64,000 nucleotides of DNA from Rhynochetos jubatus (Eukaryota; Chordata; Aves; Eurypygiformes; Rhynochetidae). The notes under the pieces are model-generated. The model made no database searches. It saw nothing but the letters and a program-made list of their open reading frames with translations, and was not told the DNA's origin. Numbering within the stretch: the stretch's first letter is position 1; every line of letters starts with the position of its first letter. The stretch is from assembly GCA_027574665.1 (NCBI GenBank), contig CM050657.1, positions 17,289,700 through 17,353,699 on the forward strand, written 5' to 3'. A program made the position numbers and the translations under genes. Shown piece after piece: positions 22,631 through 35,340 of the stretch.

Positions 22631-24399
22631 AAAAAGTGTACACTCTCCTACAAATAGACGTACACCTGTGCCCAGGGCACTTGGCTGCCCTGCACTGGCC
22701 AAGGAGCAGCTCTAAGGGCCCACGATGCTGATACAGTGGGTCTGCCCAGGGGTGACCCGCTCCTCGCATATTCCCCTGATCTCATCCTCCTCTTGAACAT
22801 TATCTTCTGGTGAGTTTTATGGAACTCACTAGAAAACCTGACAAGGCTTGCACTTCTTCAGCCATTGCAAGATGAAGAAGTGAAATTGTACTTTTAAGAT
22901 GGGAACTGCTCTGCCCCATCCTAAAGAGTGTTGACATGTCCACCCAGCAGCAACCACCTAAGAGAGGTCTGCAGTGGGAAGAGAAGCAGCATTTGCTTCA
23001 AATTGCTCCAGAAAAGAGTTAATTTCAAGGATGAATCTCAAAATCCTTATCTGGTCCCTTGGTAACTATATTACATGTCTGCTGTCCTCACTTTCACACT
23101 GCTGTGGCTGCTTTCCTTCCTAGGCTTCGGTTTTGTCACGACTGGTACGAAATGTCCCTTACCTCTAGGCCACCACATCTGTGAAAGAGGGGTATTGCTG
23201 AACATGTTTTTAGATGGAAAGATGGGTTTTATATGTGTGTTTATTTGTAATTGCCTCTGTCTATGTTTATGTTAATCACAGGGTTTCTGGGACCTTGGAT
23301 AACCATTTACAGCATCAAACTAATGAGCGCTGCTTCCCTTATGACATTTCATTTCCTGGGCAATGTGGCCACTGGAAAAAGAGCAGCACTTGCATTAATT
23401 CTGCCTCGTAAAAGACACCCTGAGTCATCAAAAGCCAACAAAAGCTAAACATTCACCTAAAGATATAATAACTGACCTCTTAAGCTTTTGTCTGAATCCA
23501 CCCACATCCTGCACTGTCCATAGAATTTATGCCTCGATAAGTCTTACCCACACCTATGTCTGATGATAGCATGTGTTCCTCTGGCTTTTCTAAGTGTGAT
23601 GAAGCATTGTGTGATGAAGGATGGGAGAATAATTAAAATGATCTCTCGAATTTCTGATGTAAAGTGTAGCCTGACTGCGTGGTAGTCTGGTATTCAGGTG
23701 TCTTAGTGCGTGGAAGAGTTTCGCAGGCAGAGTGGTGAAGGTAACTACTAAATTAAGATGCTCCTGTCTGATTTGGAGATGACCCAGAGGGTTTTCTAGG
23801 CCGGTATTGAAGGATTGTAAGAACTGGACTCAAAACTAAAGCCAGTGCCTAAAATGTCTGGGTCCCAGCTATGGCCCATAGCAACAGGGGAGGGGTAGAT
23901 GGGAAGCACAGCTGCACCAGGGATAGGGTGAGAGGAAACCCAAGGGTGTGGTAAAAACAGAGCAGACATCTGCCTGGGGTATCTGAGAGAGACCTGAAGT
24001 GGCCATGGCTGTGGTGTGATGTGGATTCCCACAGTACACGTGTACCAAGGGAGGTCTCACACACTAGCACTGAAGTTGCAAACCAGAAACCAGGTGAACG
24101 CTTAGCTGGCAGTGCCTGTGTTATGACCCAATTCAGGGGGCAGTGTTTCTTGTCTAGTCAAAATACCTGTTTTCCCTGCAGGTCTCCATCTGAGCACAGT
24201 GGCTGCTTGCCCTAATTCCACTTGTCTGTGGTCATAACAAAAGAACAGCAAGTGTGGACCAAGAACAGCAATAAGCTAACTCATAAAAGAAATGCATCTG
24301 CATTAGTAGAAGACAGTTACCACTTAGGGAACATTTAACGCTCTGGCAGCAGCAACACTAAATTGTGAGCAGCAACAGCAATATCAAATGGTGTATTTC

Positions 24400-24660
24400 T
24401 GCCTCGTGACCGGACTTTGCTGTACCACAAGCTAATAGGCTCGGTATGGGACAGAGCGACATAAATAACTGTTCTCGTTGGAGCATCTCAGTAGCTCCGG
24501 CTGTACTAACTGGCTAATCCAACCGGCAGATGACCTTGAGTTTGGGGCTCCTAATTACGGCAAAGGCAAAATGGACAATGGGCAGATGGTGTTAATGTAC
24601 TGACAAGAGTTTAGGAAGAATGATGGCTAATGAGGCTTCATTAATGAATTCTCTATTTCT
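24400..24660. promoter_or_regulatory. Enhancer-like block (inferred)
   Basis: Non-repetitive, unusually information-rich sequence with CpGs kept (accgg, ctcggt, gagcgac, ccggct) next to homeodomain-type cores (CTAATTACG, TTAATGAATT). No open frame explains it. Judged by appearance only, without any alignment. Confidence 0.2.
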
Positions 24661-27601
24661 GGCCCTTCTTCTACATCTCCTCAGAGCTGAGGTCTCCATG
24701 TAGTTTTTGAGTTAAAGGAGACAGCCTGGACCCAGGGCAGTCTTGCTGAGGTCCCATGGTACAGGCATGTCTAAGACACCCCATGTCCAAGGGCTGCCAG
24801 TGACAACTGAAGCCATCACACAGGGAAGGTGCTTAGCTGTGCGTGGGAGACAGCAGCATTTGGGTTTGTTCTCAAAGCCAAAATATCTTTTAACTTCAAG
24901 TCATCCTTTATGATTGTTAATTCCCTCTCCCCAGTATATACAGGAGTAAGAGAGATTCAGAAAGGCTGACGTTTTCTATACCTCTTTGCTACATGGACAA
25001 CGTGAGATGTGTTCACACTTAATTGAATATTCCAAAGAAGCTCTAAATCTTCCAGGTCTCCATTGCATTATGTTCTTTTCCTCCAGTGCTGGGTTTCTGT
25101 GTTTTGGAAAAACTTCCAAGCCTTGCCATTTAATGATGCCTTTCTACTCTGGTCTTCCCCTTTCCCAAAAGCTACCTCCCTAGTATGAGTCTAAGTAGCC
25201 CACACAGCACGGCTGTAGACTTTATAGTCTTTATTCTTCCTGATCTCTTAAAACTTCCCTCTCCACTTTTTGTTTTATTTTACTTTTCCCACACCTTACT
25301 ATCCCTATGATGACTTGTTTCACTCACCTTGGCCATGCTCTGTTAGTCTTAATTATTCTGATTTCGCTGAATGAAACAGCAACTTTTTGAAGACATTCTT
25401 GTGTCCTTAGATTAGCTGCAAAGGAGGGAGTTACCATCAGCAGCAAGCAATAAAGCCCCAACTTCTCTGGCGACCTTCTGGCCACCTTGGAGCAGTCTGA
25501 CACTATGGCCTCAGCTTCCTCATCTGTACAAGGGATGTGCTAGTCCCGTCACTGTACCTGGTAGAAGACACTTTCAGGTCCTCTCTGGGTAGCAGAGCAT
25601 CTAGTGAAGAGCCGGCCCTTATTGCCATCCTCATGTTTTGGCGATGGTGAGTTTGCAGTCCAAGCACGGGGCAATGCCTCTCTTGGCACGTTGCAGTCAC
25701 TGGGAATGAACGTTTGTGAGGAACAGCTGAGGATAATTGTCCCCTTTGCCTGTCAGGACTTTGCAAACATTTTTAGCTTTCTGTGCTGAATTCGAATTTA
25801 CGTAGCAAGTGACATGTTGGACAAGCACTATATTCATCATCTCAGCTGCTCTCTGGCTTTGGAGAAGGGCGCAATCTGCCTGTAAAGTGGACTGGCTTTG
25901 GGAGGGGGTGCAGCAGTGGTGGGTGCTGGGTCACCCCCTTTCAACTTGCCCCTAGTCAGCTGGGCCAAGAGCGTTTTGTGGGAAGATCTGCTCTGCCAAA
26001 GACCAGTAGCATTACACTGATGAGGAAGGATCCTAGGGGTGAGAATGAAGGCAGTGAAAGTGCTGCACTACCTCACTTGATGCTCTCCTTCAAATCTTAG
26101 CACAATTCCCTGTAATTGCAGAGGGATGTATCACCTTGAGTGCTGCACTGCACCAGAAGAGCTATATGGCCCTGGACCAGGCTGGCTGGCTAAGAGCATA
26201 TGGGTGGCAGTGAAGATGCTCTGTGTCTTGCAGTCATCCCATGATAAAGCCGGTGGGAAATGGAAAGAGGGTGAGAGAAAGCAGACGATGTGGAGGCTCA
26301 GTGCTGCATTGCTCCTCCACTCTCAGGACTTGGAGGTGTTTCCAGCTCTAGCTCCACACTGAAGTCAGACTTTGATGGTCATCAGGAGGGAATGACCTTC
26401 TCCCCAGCTGAGATTTTGTGGGTACCCAGTTGACCAAATCTTGCAGGAGGATCCTTTGGATGTTAAAAAGGATAGTTTTAAGAATAATTGGTTGCACAGT
26501 GGGAGCAGGACTACTGTGTGCTGAAATGAAGTGGCTTCTGACTCGACTCCTGTGTCCCTGCACCACTGTCATCTCAGGGCCCTGGCTTTCACACACCAAA
26601 CTGTGAAGCAAAAGGGTGTTGGCACTGCCACTTTACAGGTGATGAACAGAGGCTGCTGAGACTCAGCCAAAGTCTCCCAGGAAGTCAGTGGTGAATGTAC
26701 TGGAGAAAATAGCCTAAAGGATGGTGAACAACCACTTCTACCTAGCAAGGAGAAAGGAGAGCCAAGACACATACAGATTCCCATGTCAGAAAAGGCAGAG
26801 CCTTGCTTTGGGGAAGCTCCAAGTCCCATCCGTGGGGACATCCCCTCCAGCATTCTGCAGCTGTGCCTCAGCATTACACCCCTCCAGAGGAGACCTGATC
26901 TGAGAAGTACACGGCTTTTACATATCCCCAAAGTGAGTGTTTCATTTCAGGAAAGCAGTGCTAAAACCCTGATGGTATGTTTGCGGGTGGGAGCACTGGG
27001 AGGGGAAGGGTGATGTGCTGCTGGGGACAGGGAGGGCACCAGCAGCCCTTCGGGAAGCCAGGAAGAAGCAGATCACATGAGCGATGCAGCTGGGGAGAGA
27101 GGTGAGGGCAGAGAAAGATAAACAGACACAAAGCAGCACCCAGAGGAAAAGCACAAACAGGCAGGGCAGATATGGCAGGAGTGCTTTTTCTCCCACCTAA
27201 TTCCTTGAGCGGGTCAATCATCTTTTATCTCCTTTGAGTCAGTCCCTGTGCCATCGAGAGCACCAGCTGGAACAAAGCAAAGGCAGAGGCGAGCTAAAAC
27301 TACTGCCCAGTGGGAAGTGAATGCTCTGGCACTGTTTATTTTTGAGTCCACATTTGGATTAGCTGTGAAGAGCTGTGTGGATAAGCAAGCAGGCAATTAC
27401 AGCTGGGACGTGCTGCTCATGAATGGAAACAGCTCCAATCTGCTCAGGACATATGGAAATTCTAATTCAGTTAGATTCCTTTAGTTACAGCGCTCATCAC
27501 AGACACTAAAAGAGATGGGATTAAAAAATAACTACAACTTTTATGTTGCCTTTGGTCTGCCTTCTCTGCTCCCCTTTCTCCTCTCCCCTCCCCAATTTTA
27601 G

Positions 27602-27996
27602 CTGTTGTTTGACTATTTTCTGTGGCAAAATACAGCAGTCTGCATTTCATCTGCCTGTTAATTTTTACGAGGACCTAGCAGACTGCAGCTGGCCGAACGC
27701 ACGCGCTGCTAACAGGCGGGCAGTCAGCATGAATACGAGACCACTGGTGGGGTTTCACACGTCACATCGTACTCAAGACCATTACCCGGAGATGCCTGTT
27801 ACTCCTGCAGAAGTGCGGGTGTGCAAGGGCAGAGCAAGGAGGGGGTTTGCACAAGCTCTTCCCTGGCTTCACCCCCGGTTCAGACCAGTGCTCAAGTCCA
27901 CTGCTCCCCCAGGAAGCAGGTGGGCTTCCTGCTTCAGTTGTTGGTGTAAAGCTACTTTGCCATTGCTGGCAACTGCTTTTGCACTGGGTTCTGCAG
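27602..27996 (+). ncRNA. Candidate exon of an antisense transcript
   Basis: A long pyrimidine tract (tctcctctcccctccccaat) ends in tttag just before 27602, and the interval ends CTGCAG before a perfect GTAAGT donor at 27997-28002. Strong sites at both ends of a 395-nt interval suggest a real internal exon on the plus strand, opposite to KCNMB2. One plus frame is open from 27543 to 28076 (177 codons), but its product (Cys-, Pro- and Arg-rich, no domain) is not recognised, so a noncoding exon seems likelier. A human antisense RNA (KCNMB2-AS1) is known at this locus; whether this corresponds is not shown. Confidence 0.35.
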
Positions 27997-30900
27997 GTAA
28001 GTTAGGAAAAGATATGGTCCAAAACAGTGGCCAGGGAAGAGGACCCAGGAGGGCTGGATCAGCTTTGCCAGCGTAACGTGGCCGTTCAAGCAGGTTATTC
28101 TAACTACATGCTGGTTGAGTTTCCCTGGCTGGCAGTGCAAGGTGGTGTCTTAAACCTGCTGGCATATGCAGGGAGCAGTTAGTTGAGATCTAAATGTCTG
28201 AGATTGCCAGATGGGAGGAATGAGAGGAGCGTGAGCTTGGGTCTCCAGCTGCCTAGCAGTCGTGCTTCCCTCATTACCAGTCTCTTGGATCTGCTGGAGG
28301 AGCTCTGAATGCAGAGCGATGTCTACAGGCAGGTTGTGAATAGTACTGACCACATCAGCACAGAAATCTGGTTGTGATAGACAGTGGGTAGAGATTAATT
28401 GCCTCCTTCGAAACTAAGAAACAGGCTTGATGGGGAAAGATAGATACAACAGCTCCATCCCACCAATACGAGTGAGGCATGGAGCTGTGAAATAAGCACA
28501 CCCGTGGTAAAAGCAAACACCCAGGTTGGATCTCATGAGCATCTTTCCGCTTTGTCTTTACATAAAAGGGTAAATTTTGCAGCATAAACATTCTGCGGTG
28601 GCTCCTTATCCTTTCAGGACACAGACTGTGTTAGTCCCCGTAGTTGAACGTGACCAATTGTCATGTCAAATTCACAAAACAGAATTTTGTGCCCAAGTGC
28701 TGTAGAAAAGCACTGGAAATATTTTTTTCATGTATAAATTTAATGTGATCTTCACAGAATTGAATATTTTAAGTGCCCTTTTTTTATTTAATGCAATTCT
28801 GTTGAGGCAGTAGCCCATTGGCTACTGAATCGAAGTTGTGTACAATATGGCTACAATAAGGATCTCCAAGTCACATATTAGGGACAGAAACCTACTGTCT
28901 ATTTGGAAAAACAATGCAAAATCCTAAATCCTACAGGGAAGATGCATGCCCTGGAGAACAGTTTCTAGTGCAAGAAGAAGGAAATGTTTCTAATGGATTC
29001 ATTTGTGGTTAGGGCACAGATCAAACCCAGCCTGATGAGCAAGACTGGGAGAACGTTAGAAATTAAGTGGGTTACAATAAGGCAGAGGATTGGAAATACA
29101 GGGAACGTATGATAAAATACAATAGTGATGCGCACACACAAGAGCGTAGGAACGGCTGCATATTGCAGAAAGGTCGTAATGCAATCTACAGAAGTAGTGG
29201 TATGAAGTGGATGGGAAATCTGGCAGAGTCAATGAGTCAAATGACTACTGAGACAAGGCTGATGAGCTGGGCTTAGTGCAGTGCTGCACAGGTCTATTAG
29301 GTCAAAACTCAGTGTAAGCACTAAATCACCTGCTTTGTGGATGAGTTCAGTGCATGAGACACTGGATGGTACAGATGCAGATTTAGCCTCCTTAGAGAGC
29401 CAATAGCTTGAGAGCTCCTGAATCTCTTCATAGATGTGTTCTTGTAATATACTTTTTACCATAAAACCAATTTTTCTTGAGAGTCAGGAAAAAAGATAAT
29501 GAGGAAGAACAAAAGCGAAGTCTCTATAAGAGAGAACGGTGTACATACGCCCTCTAAGCAGTTTTGAACCAACAAAGAGAACAAAATCTCTGCAGTCCTC
29601 TGAGGCCAGCAGAGTACTCTGAATGGTTAAGGGGCCATAACCATGAAACAAAAACCCAATGTATTTTGGTCTCACAACTAGTCTAGAAATGAAAACAATG
29701 GTAGGAGCAGGCACAGATGCGTCCATTCCTCATATGGCAATAATCTATATTAATTACAGCAAGCATCCAGCTTTGAACAATGTCACTGCAGTCCTATTAC
29801 TGTTGAAGAGTATTGAGTTTCCAAGGAGGTGAACGTCTTTTTCTCTCCCTAATCATGATTACTTGGCTTAGTACTTGGGCTAAGCTTTCATTTAACCAAG
29901 ATAAATGGATATTTCCAAAACCAGCGAGTTAACACTATGCATCACGTTATTACTCTCAGATTTCTTGCCTCGTGTGCTATTTTACTCAGCTGCTGAAAAC
30001 AAATAACAATAAGAATAGGAAGGAGGAGCTGTGCAGGATCCCATATGGATTAAAGAACAAAAAATAAATAAATCTGGGTTTGACCCATTACGTGGTCCTA
30101 TTCTGTGCTAGCATTTTCCCTCAATCAACATAACATAACAACATTATTGTGTCTTATAATTTCCCTCTCTTGAAACATGAGTGCCCACACCACATTTTTG
30201 CAGACACCACCAGCCTATCTGACTAATATTTTGTTGCTTTCTATTTGGAATCCCTGTTTATCATTCAAGCTTATGTGCCCATACTGTAGGTTAACATTCA
30301 AAGGAGCAGATGGGAATTAGAGGCAAAACTTCTGTCAGTGATAACAGGACTTACATGCTTCATTTCCTCCAGGGCACAGTGAATGTTTTCTTTTTCAACA
30401 GTGCTGGGCAAAACTGCCTTAAGGAACCGGTGGCAGCAAAACTGTGCGCTGGCAACGCACTCAAGTTGTCAGGATGCAGGAATAGATTTCTGGCTGCTGG
30501 GCCATTTCTGGGAAGTTATTTTGTAGCAGCTCCTGGAAGATACCCATCTCGGTACAGAAGTTCAAGTGCAAAATAGGCAGCAAGGATTGCCTTTCTTGCA
30601 AAGTCAGTGAGAGGTCTGGCGCTGAACATCTTCTCCTGCACACAGGGGTTCACCTGACCACATTGCTGCCCCGAGGTCTGCTATTTGATTACCAGGGCAG
30701 GCTGCAGATCCAGGAGAGGTCCTAATGCCGGTCCCTAAACTCTGCAAAACTCATTATTTCAGCAGCCATCCTGCTCCCCACTCCTCTGCTCTGCTGCTGG
30801 GGAGAACAGCAAGGCTCTGGATGGGCACCATAGTGTAGGTGGGTGTCTTCCCTCCCACCTCCCTCCACTCCTTACACAGTGGTGGTGTCCAGGACATGCC

Positions 30901-31592
30901 ATGAGTCCATGGGATGTTCACACTTGTACCCTTCATCAGGAAAAAAGCCCTCACTTTTCTCGATCAAAGGGCAGTTCCATGCACCATCCCCTTTCCCACA
31001 CTGGAGGGAAGCTAGCTGGTGAGCTGGGGACTGACACTGGCAGTATGAAGGACTTCACAAAGTGGGAAGCGATTCATCTGCTGTAGGCACAAAACTCCTC
31101 ACCATCAAGGAGTGACAGTCAGACAAACAGCCCATCTCTGTCTCAGGGATGTTCCCAAGCTGGAGAGCCCATTGGAATCTCACTGGGATCGATCATGCCT
31201 GTGCTCTGCTGCCTTTGCTCTGGGCAGCAGGGCTGTGCTGCCGGTGTCGGCCAGCTGCCACCCAGCAGTTGCTGAATGACAGGAACTATCAGGATCAAGA
31301 CAAAATTCACTGTCCTAAGCACCAAATGTCACAGGGAAGATTCAAAGCAGATTCTGGCTGCTAAAACGTGAATTGAAGGCAGGCTAGAGGGCTGCCCAGG
31401 GAACAAGGGCTTGCCCCTTCCCTTGAGTGCCATGCAGATGGGATTTGTTCAAATTATGACTACAGATACAGCCTGCACCATCTTTCCTCCTCTGGTCTAC
31501 AAGGTGTCCATCGTTTGGCCAGCTTCCATCCACCTTCTTCCCAGCAACAAAAGGCTTTTATTAAGCATTTGATATTGCCATTAGTGAAACGA
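27997..31592. other. Non-coding stretch, no gene recognised
   Basis: No recognised coding exon, RNA gene or repeat. It includes an AT-rich part with few signals (28650-30300). If 27602-27996 and 31769-31947 are exons of one transcript, this is most of the intron between them. Confidence 0.5.
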
Positions 31593-31628
31593 GGAATGGT
31601 TTAGGCTGACCTTAAAGATCATCTAGTT
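31593..31628 (-). mobile_element. Short CR1 3'-end remnant
   Basis: The plus strand reads gaatggtttaggctgac then cttaaagatcatctagtt, close to the complement of the CR1 3' end (gaatggtttgggttggaagg... ctttaaagatcatctagttc). About 36 nt remain, with a small deletion in the middle. Confidence 0.7.
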
Positions 31629-31768
31629 AAGGAAATAAATGTTGAAATCAGAACATGTGGGTTATGTCTGTATCCTCTACTTTTTAGGGCAGTTTAACAG
31701 CTGTCTGTTAATTTTCACCCTTTTTGATGCTTTTTTTAAAAAACTTTGCCTGCCTCTGTCTCTCCTAG

Positions 31769-31947
31769 GAATCCCTGAGACCCGGTAATCATGTGAATTA
31801 CATTTGAATCAAAATGCAGAAAAGCTGCGTTTTCACATTGACCTTGGAATCTTGAAGGCCATTTCCACCTCCCACGGAGTACGGTGGGTGTGTATCTCAT
31901 TATAAAGGTGCTTTACAGCATTGCTTGTGACTGAGGAGGCTGCTAAG
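31769..31947 (+). ncRNA. Candidate exon of an antisense transcript
   Basis: The acceptor tgcctctgtctctcctag ends at 31768, and the interval ends GCTAAG before a perfect GTAAGT donor at 31948-31953. The 179-nt interval has stops in all plus frames examined, so it would be noncoding or UTR. It lies 3.8 kb past the similar candidate at 27602-27996 on the same strand. Confidence 0.35.
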
Positions 31948-34900
31948 GTAAGTTTAACCAAAAAATGGTTCTCTTATGCAGATATTCTCAAGATCCTGCC
32001 TTGTTAATAAAAGCTGGTATTTGAATTATTAAATTTATTTAGATCAATTTAAGCAAACATACCTGTAGGGAAACTTATTAAGGTACCAGCTACACCCTGC
32101 AGATGACTTGAGCTGTCCCTGTAGTGACATGCATGTGTCTCACTGTAATACAGTGCAGTAGGTAAATAAAAGCTGGTAGTCTTCCTCCTAATGTGTCCAG
32201 CAGGCTTTTCTCCTGTATTAAATTTGATAGTAGTAATTCAATTACAAGAAATATTATCAGAGGCTGCTGTAACATGGACTGCATTTTTATTTCATAGGAT
32301 GTAAACTTTAACTTTCACCCCCACCTACTCCTCTTCCTTACACTGGAAATGCTGTTTTGAATTCTCCAGCTCAGCTTGGGTTTTTTTTTTTTCTTTTAAA
32401 GCTGATGTACAAGCTTAATGGAGTCTATCATTTCAATGCTCTTTGATATGTACTTCAGAAGAGACTGGGTACTTGATTCTCTTATTTACATCAGCGAGGT
32501 CAGGAGCTGAATGCAGAAGCAAGCCAAGGGGTAGGGCAATGCCACAGAACCTGTCAGCACCAGAGCAAAGGCATTTCTTCAGTTTGCCATGGTCCCTTGG
32601 GAAATCCTAACAGCTGGACTAATATTGGGTGTAATTGAACAAATGCTCTTCTTAAACTGTCAGGAGGTTCAGTATCTAAATATAATCCTTGCCGAAAGAA
32701 TGCTCAAAACCTGAATTTTGACCTTCGTGCAAGGCAAAAAAGAGATTTTTCAATATCTGTAAAGATTTAAAATATTATGTGGAATATTTTACCCAACAGT
32801 AGCTTCTTCATTTCTTTATACTGTTTGTATTTATTTTTCCCTTTTGCCACAATGGAAATTCAAGTCCAATATTCAATCAAAGTCAAGCATTTTATCGCCT
32901 TTCCACTCAAACGCCTGAGTCAGATGCTTAAAATGTAACACCAGCAGCACTGCGAGCAGTGGATAAGAAAAAACTCAACCTTTTACACTATAGCCCAGAG
33001 AAATGCCTTTTCTTTTTTTGCTTTATCCTGGTGGAGTCATTTCCAGAACATGTTGCCATCAAAAGCAGTTTGCTACTGACACTTACAGCTATTGAAAATT
33101 GTTGCTACCAGCATATGTCAGTTGTCAGAGGGTTCCCCAGTCAGACCAGTTTGGTGGTGCAAAGTTCTAAGCTCACGGCGGGAGCCCAACTGTCAAATGC
33201 ATTTGCCAGCTGGGAATCGGCAATTCGCTTCCTCTCACTCAGGTGGAGATAAAAGCAAATCTTATTTAATTTGGAAGTTGGAAAGCTGGACTGGAACAAG
33301 AATGACTACCACTCTGCACCTTTCCAGCTTCACTTTACATCCCCAGGAATTTTGCTTCTCTTCTACCACCACCTCGAAAGCTCTTGCTTTCTTCACCGCT
33401 GCTGGAGCAATGGTGCTTTCAGCAGCCCTGGGGGCTTTCTAGTCCCAGGCTTGGTCTGACGTGAAGGAGACACAGGGTGACAGAAGATGCTCATCCAACC
33501 CATTGCTAACATCAATTCTACCACAAGACACCAACAGTGGCGTTAAGGTGGTGGGAGAGGAAGGACTGAGTAGGAGACAGCACACCCAGTTCTGTTTCTG
33601 CTGGTTTTGATACACAAAATAAATTCCAGTGAGGTATGCCAGTATTGAACACTGGGCACGGAGCACAGATATCCACATGTGGCTTCTTACTCCATGTACC
33701 CTGCGGTAAACACAAACCACTCGACTGACCTGGAAAGTCAGGTTGGCTCCAGGAGTGCCTTGTACCCCCGTTCTGCTCGTCTCTGGAAGAGCATCACCCT
33801 GAGTGTTAGCTTGGCACTACTGACAGCAACTGCAATAAGTAACTGACAGTATTGCCTAAGCATCTGTATTCCCAGTTCTATGGAAAATATGAGGCTGATG
33901 TAGGGGTACTTAATTTGGGAGTTATAACTCACACTGAAAAGCAGCACTGGAAGACCACCCGTGGATTTCAGTGGAACAGGTGCCCCGTAGCTGAACCAAA
34001 TGTCATCCCACTGTACACGGCTGCTGATTTCAGTTTGCTAATTTGTAAAACAATGTGGAGAAGAGGCTGCAGTTGTGAAGAGAGCAGCTGAGTTATAGGT
34101 ACTTAGGCAGTACTGTAGGGATATTAATTCTGTTTATTGCACAAACCTACCTCTATAATTAATAGAAATAGTAACATTTCCTTGCTCTGTTTTCATTAAT
34201 TCAGACTGATAGCTTTGGAAGAATGGATTAGGAAACACATTTTGGAAGAACAGGAGAGAACCAGAGGACCTTCTTGGCTTTTCAGCATCACGCCGGATCT
34301 CCTTCAATGTGCAAGGAGCAAAATTACTAGCAACGCTCTGCGTGTAACAGACCATCTGTCACCGTAATTGTAGTTTTATTTTATTTTTCCCTGCTTCTAG
34401 GAGAAAAGATCCAAACTTCCCTAGCTGCCTGCCTGAAGATTATAAAATATATTTTAAAACCTTGAGAAACAGCCACAGTCAGTCCAAAGCCTGCTTAAAC
34501 CCCAGCAGCTCTCTAACACCAACACTGGAACCTCTTAATAAAAACTGGCTTCAGGGTTTACCTAACAAGCTGCAAACGATCCAAACAGCCACGTCTCCTT
34601 TAGCAGGAGTTTTATAGGCCTTTCCCTCTCTCTTAGGAGGCGTAAACATATCAAGGTTTAAAATTGTGCTTTATTTATCTCGGCGGTGTACTATGATATT
34701 GTTCCCGCAGAAGCACTGGTGATATTTTATGGTGGTAGAGAGGAGGGCACAGTGTGAAGCAGAGCTGATGCATGAGCCGGCTTAGCCTTGGCTGGCGACA
34801 ACCGAAATACAGCACAGGCTTCAGTCTGGGTGTTATTATTTCGAATGCTTTGGGGACTGGAAGCAAGGGATGTCCAGAAAGGAGCATGAAACCCAGGCAG

Positions 34901-35089
34901 CTATGCAAGGGGCAGTGGCCTTCACCTCTCTGGGTGGAAAGCTTTGCCCCCAGCCCCGTCCCTCTCAGGGTCAGAGGCACAGGATTAGGGATGTCAGAGG
35001 TAACTTATTTTCCCAATGATTGACTGAAAAAAATATTAATAGCTGTCTAACAAGAAGTAGGTACTGACCACTGAACCGCTCTGACTGAG

Positions 35090-35340
35090 GAGGGCCTTTT
35101 ATTGATATGACTCTTTAGCCAAATGTAATGCAATTAAATGATTTGATTTCATTACGTATATTGACATGGTGTCAGTGACAATTTCCATTCTCTCTATTAT
35201 TTCTATAAATAAAGTCATCTGCCATAATTAGAAAATATGAATGTGCTAAGACCTCCATTAATTCTTCCCCATATTAATCTAAGAGCTGGGCAGATGTTTA
35301 TTAATACCTTGTTACACTGCCTTCATCAGCTGTTACCAAG
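35090..35340. promoter_or_regulatory. Enhancer-like AT-rich block (inferred)
   Basis: Dense TAAT-type cores (gcaattaaatg, gccataattag, ccattaattc, atattaatc) and a CAGATG-type E-box in non-repetitive sequence without open frames. This is the look of a deeply conserved developmental element, but conservation has not been tested. Confidence 0.25.

Larger units (their letters stand above)
19274..27601. other. Upstream KCNMB2 region, no gene recognised (8.3 kb)
   Basis: Probably a 5' intron of KCNMB2, because mammalian KCNMB2 has distant non-coding 5' exons; this is inferred. It holds an A20 tract (20326-20345), an AT microsatellite (21241-21275), two doubtful CR1 tails (19962-20010 and 22606-22630) and an enhancer-like block at about 24400-24660. 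Open frames of 60-120 codons occur on both strands without family resemblance. Confidence 0.6.

Noticed and set aside
27543-28076. 177-codon plus-strand open frame as a protein gene
   Set aside because: No recognisable domain and a composition typical of GC-rich chance frames; the splice sites inside it argue for a (probably noncoding) exon instead.
31381-31420. gggctgcccagggaac as a CR1 fragment in the opposite orientation
   Set aside because: Match is too short and the flanks do not continue as CR1.
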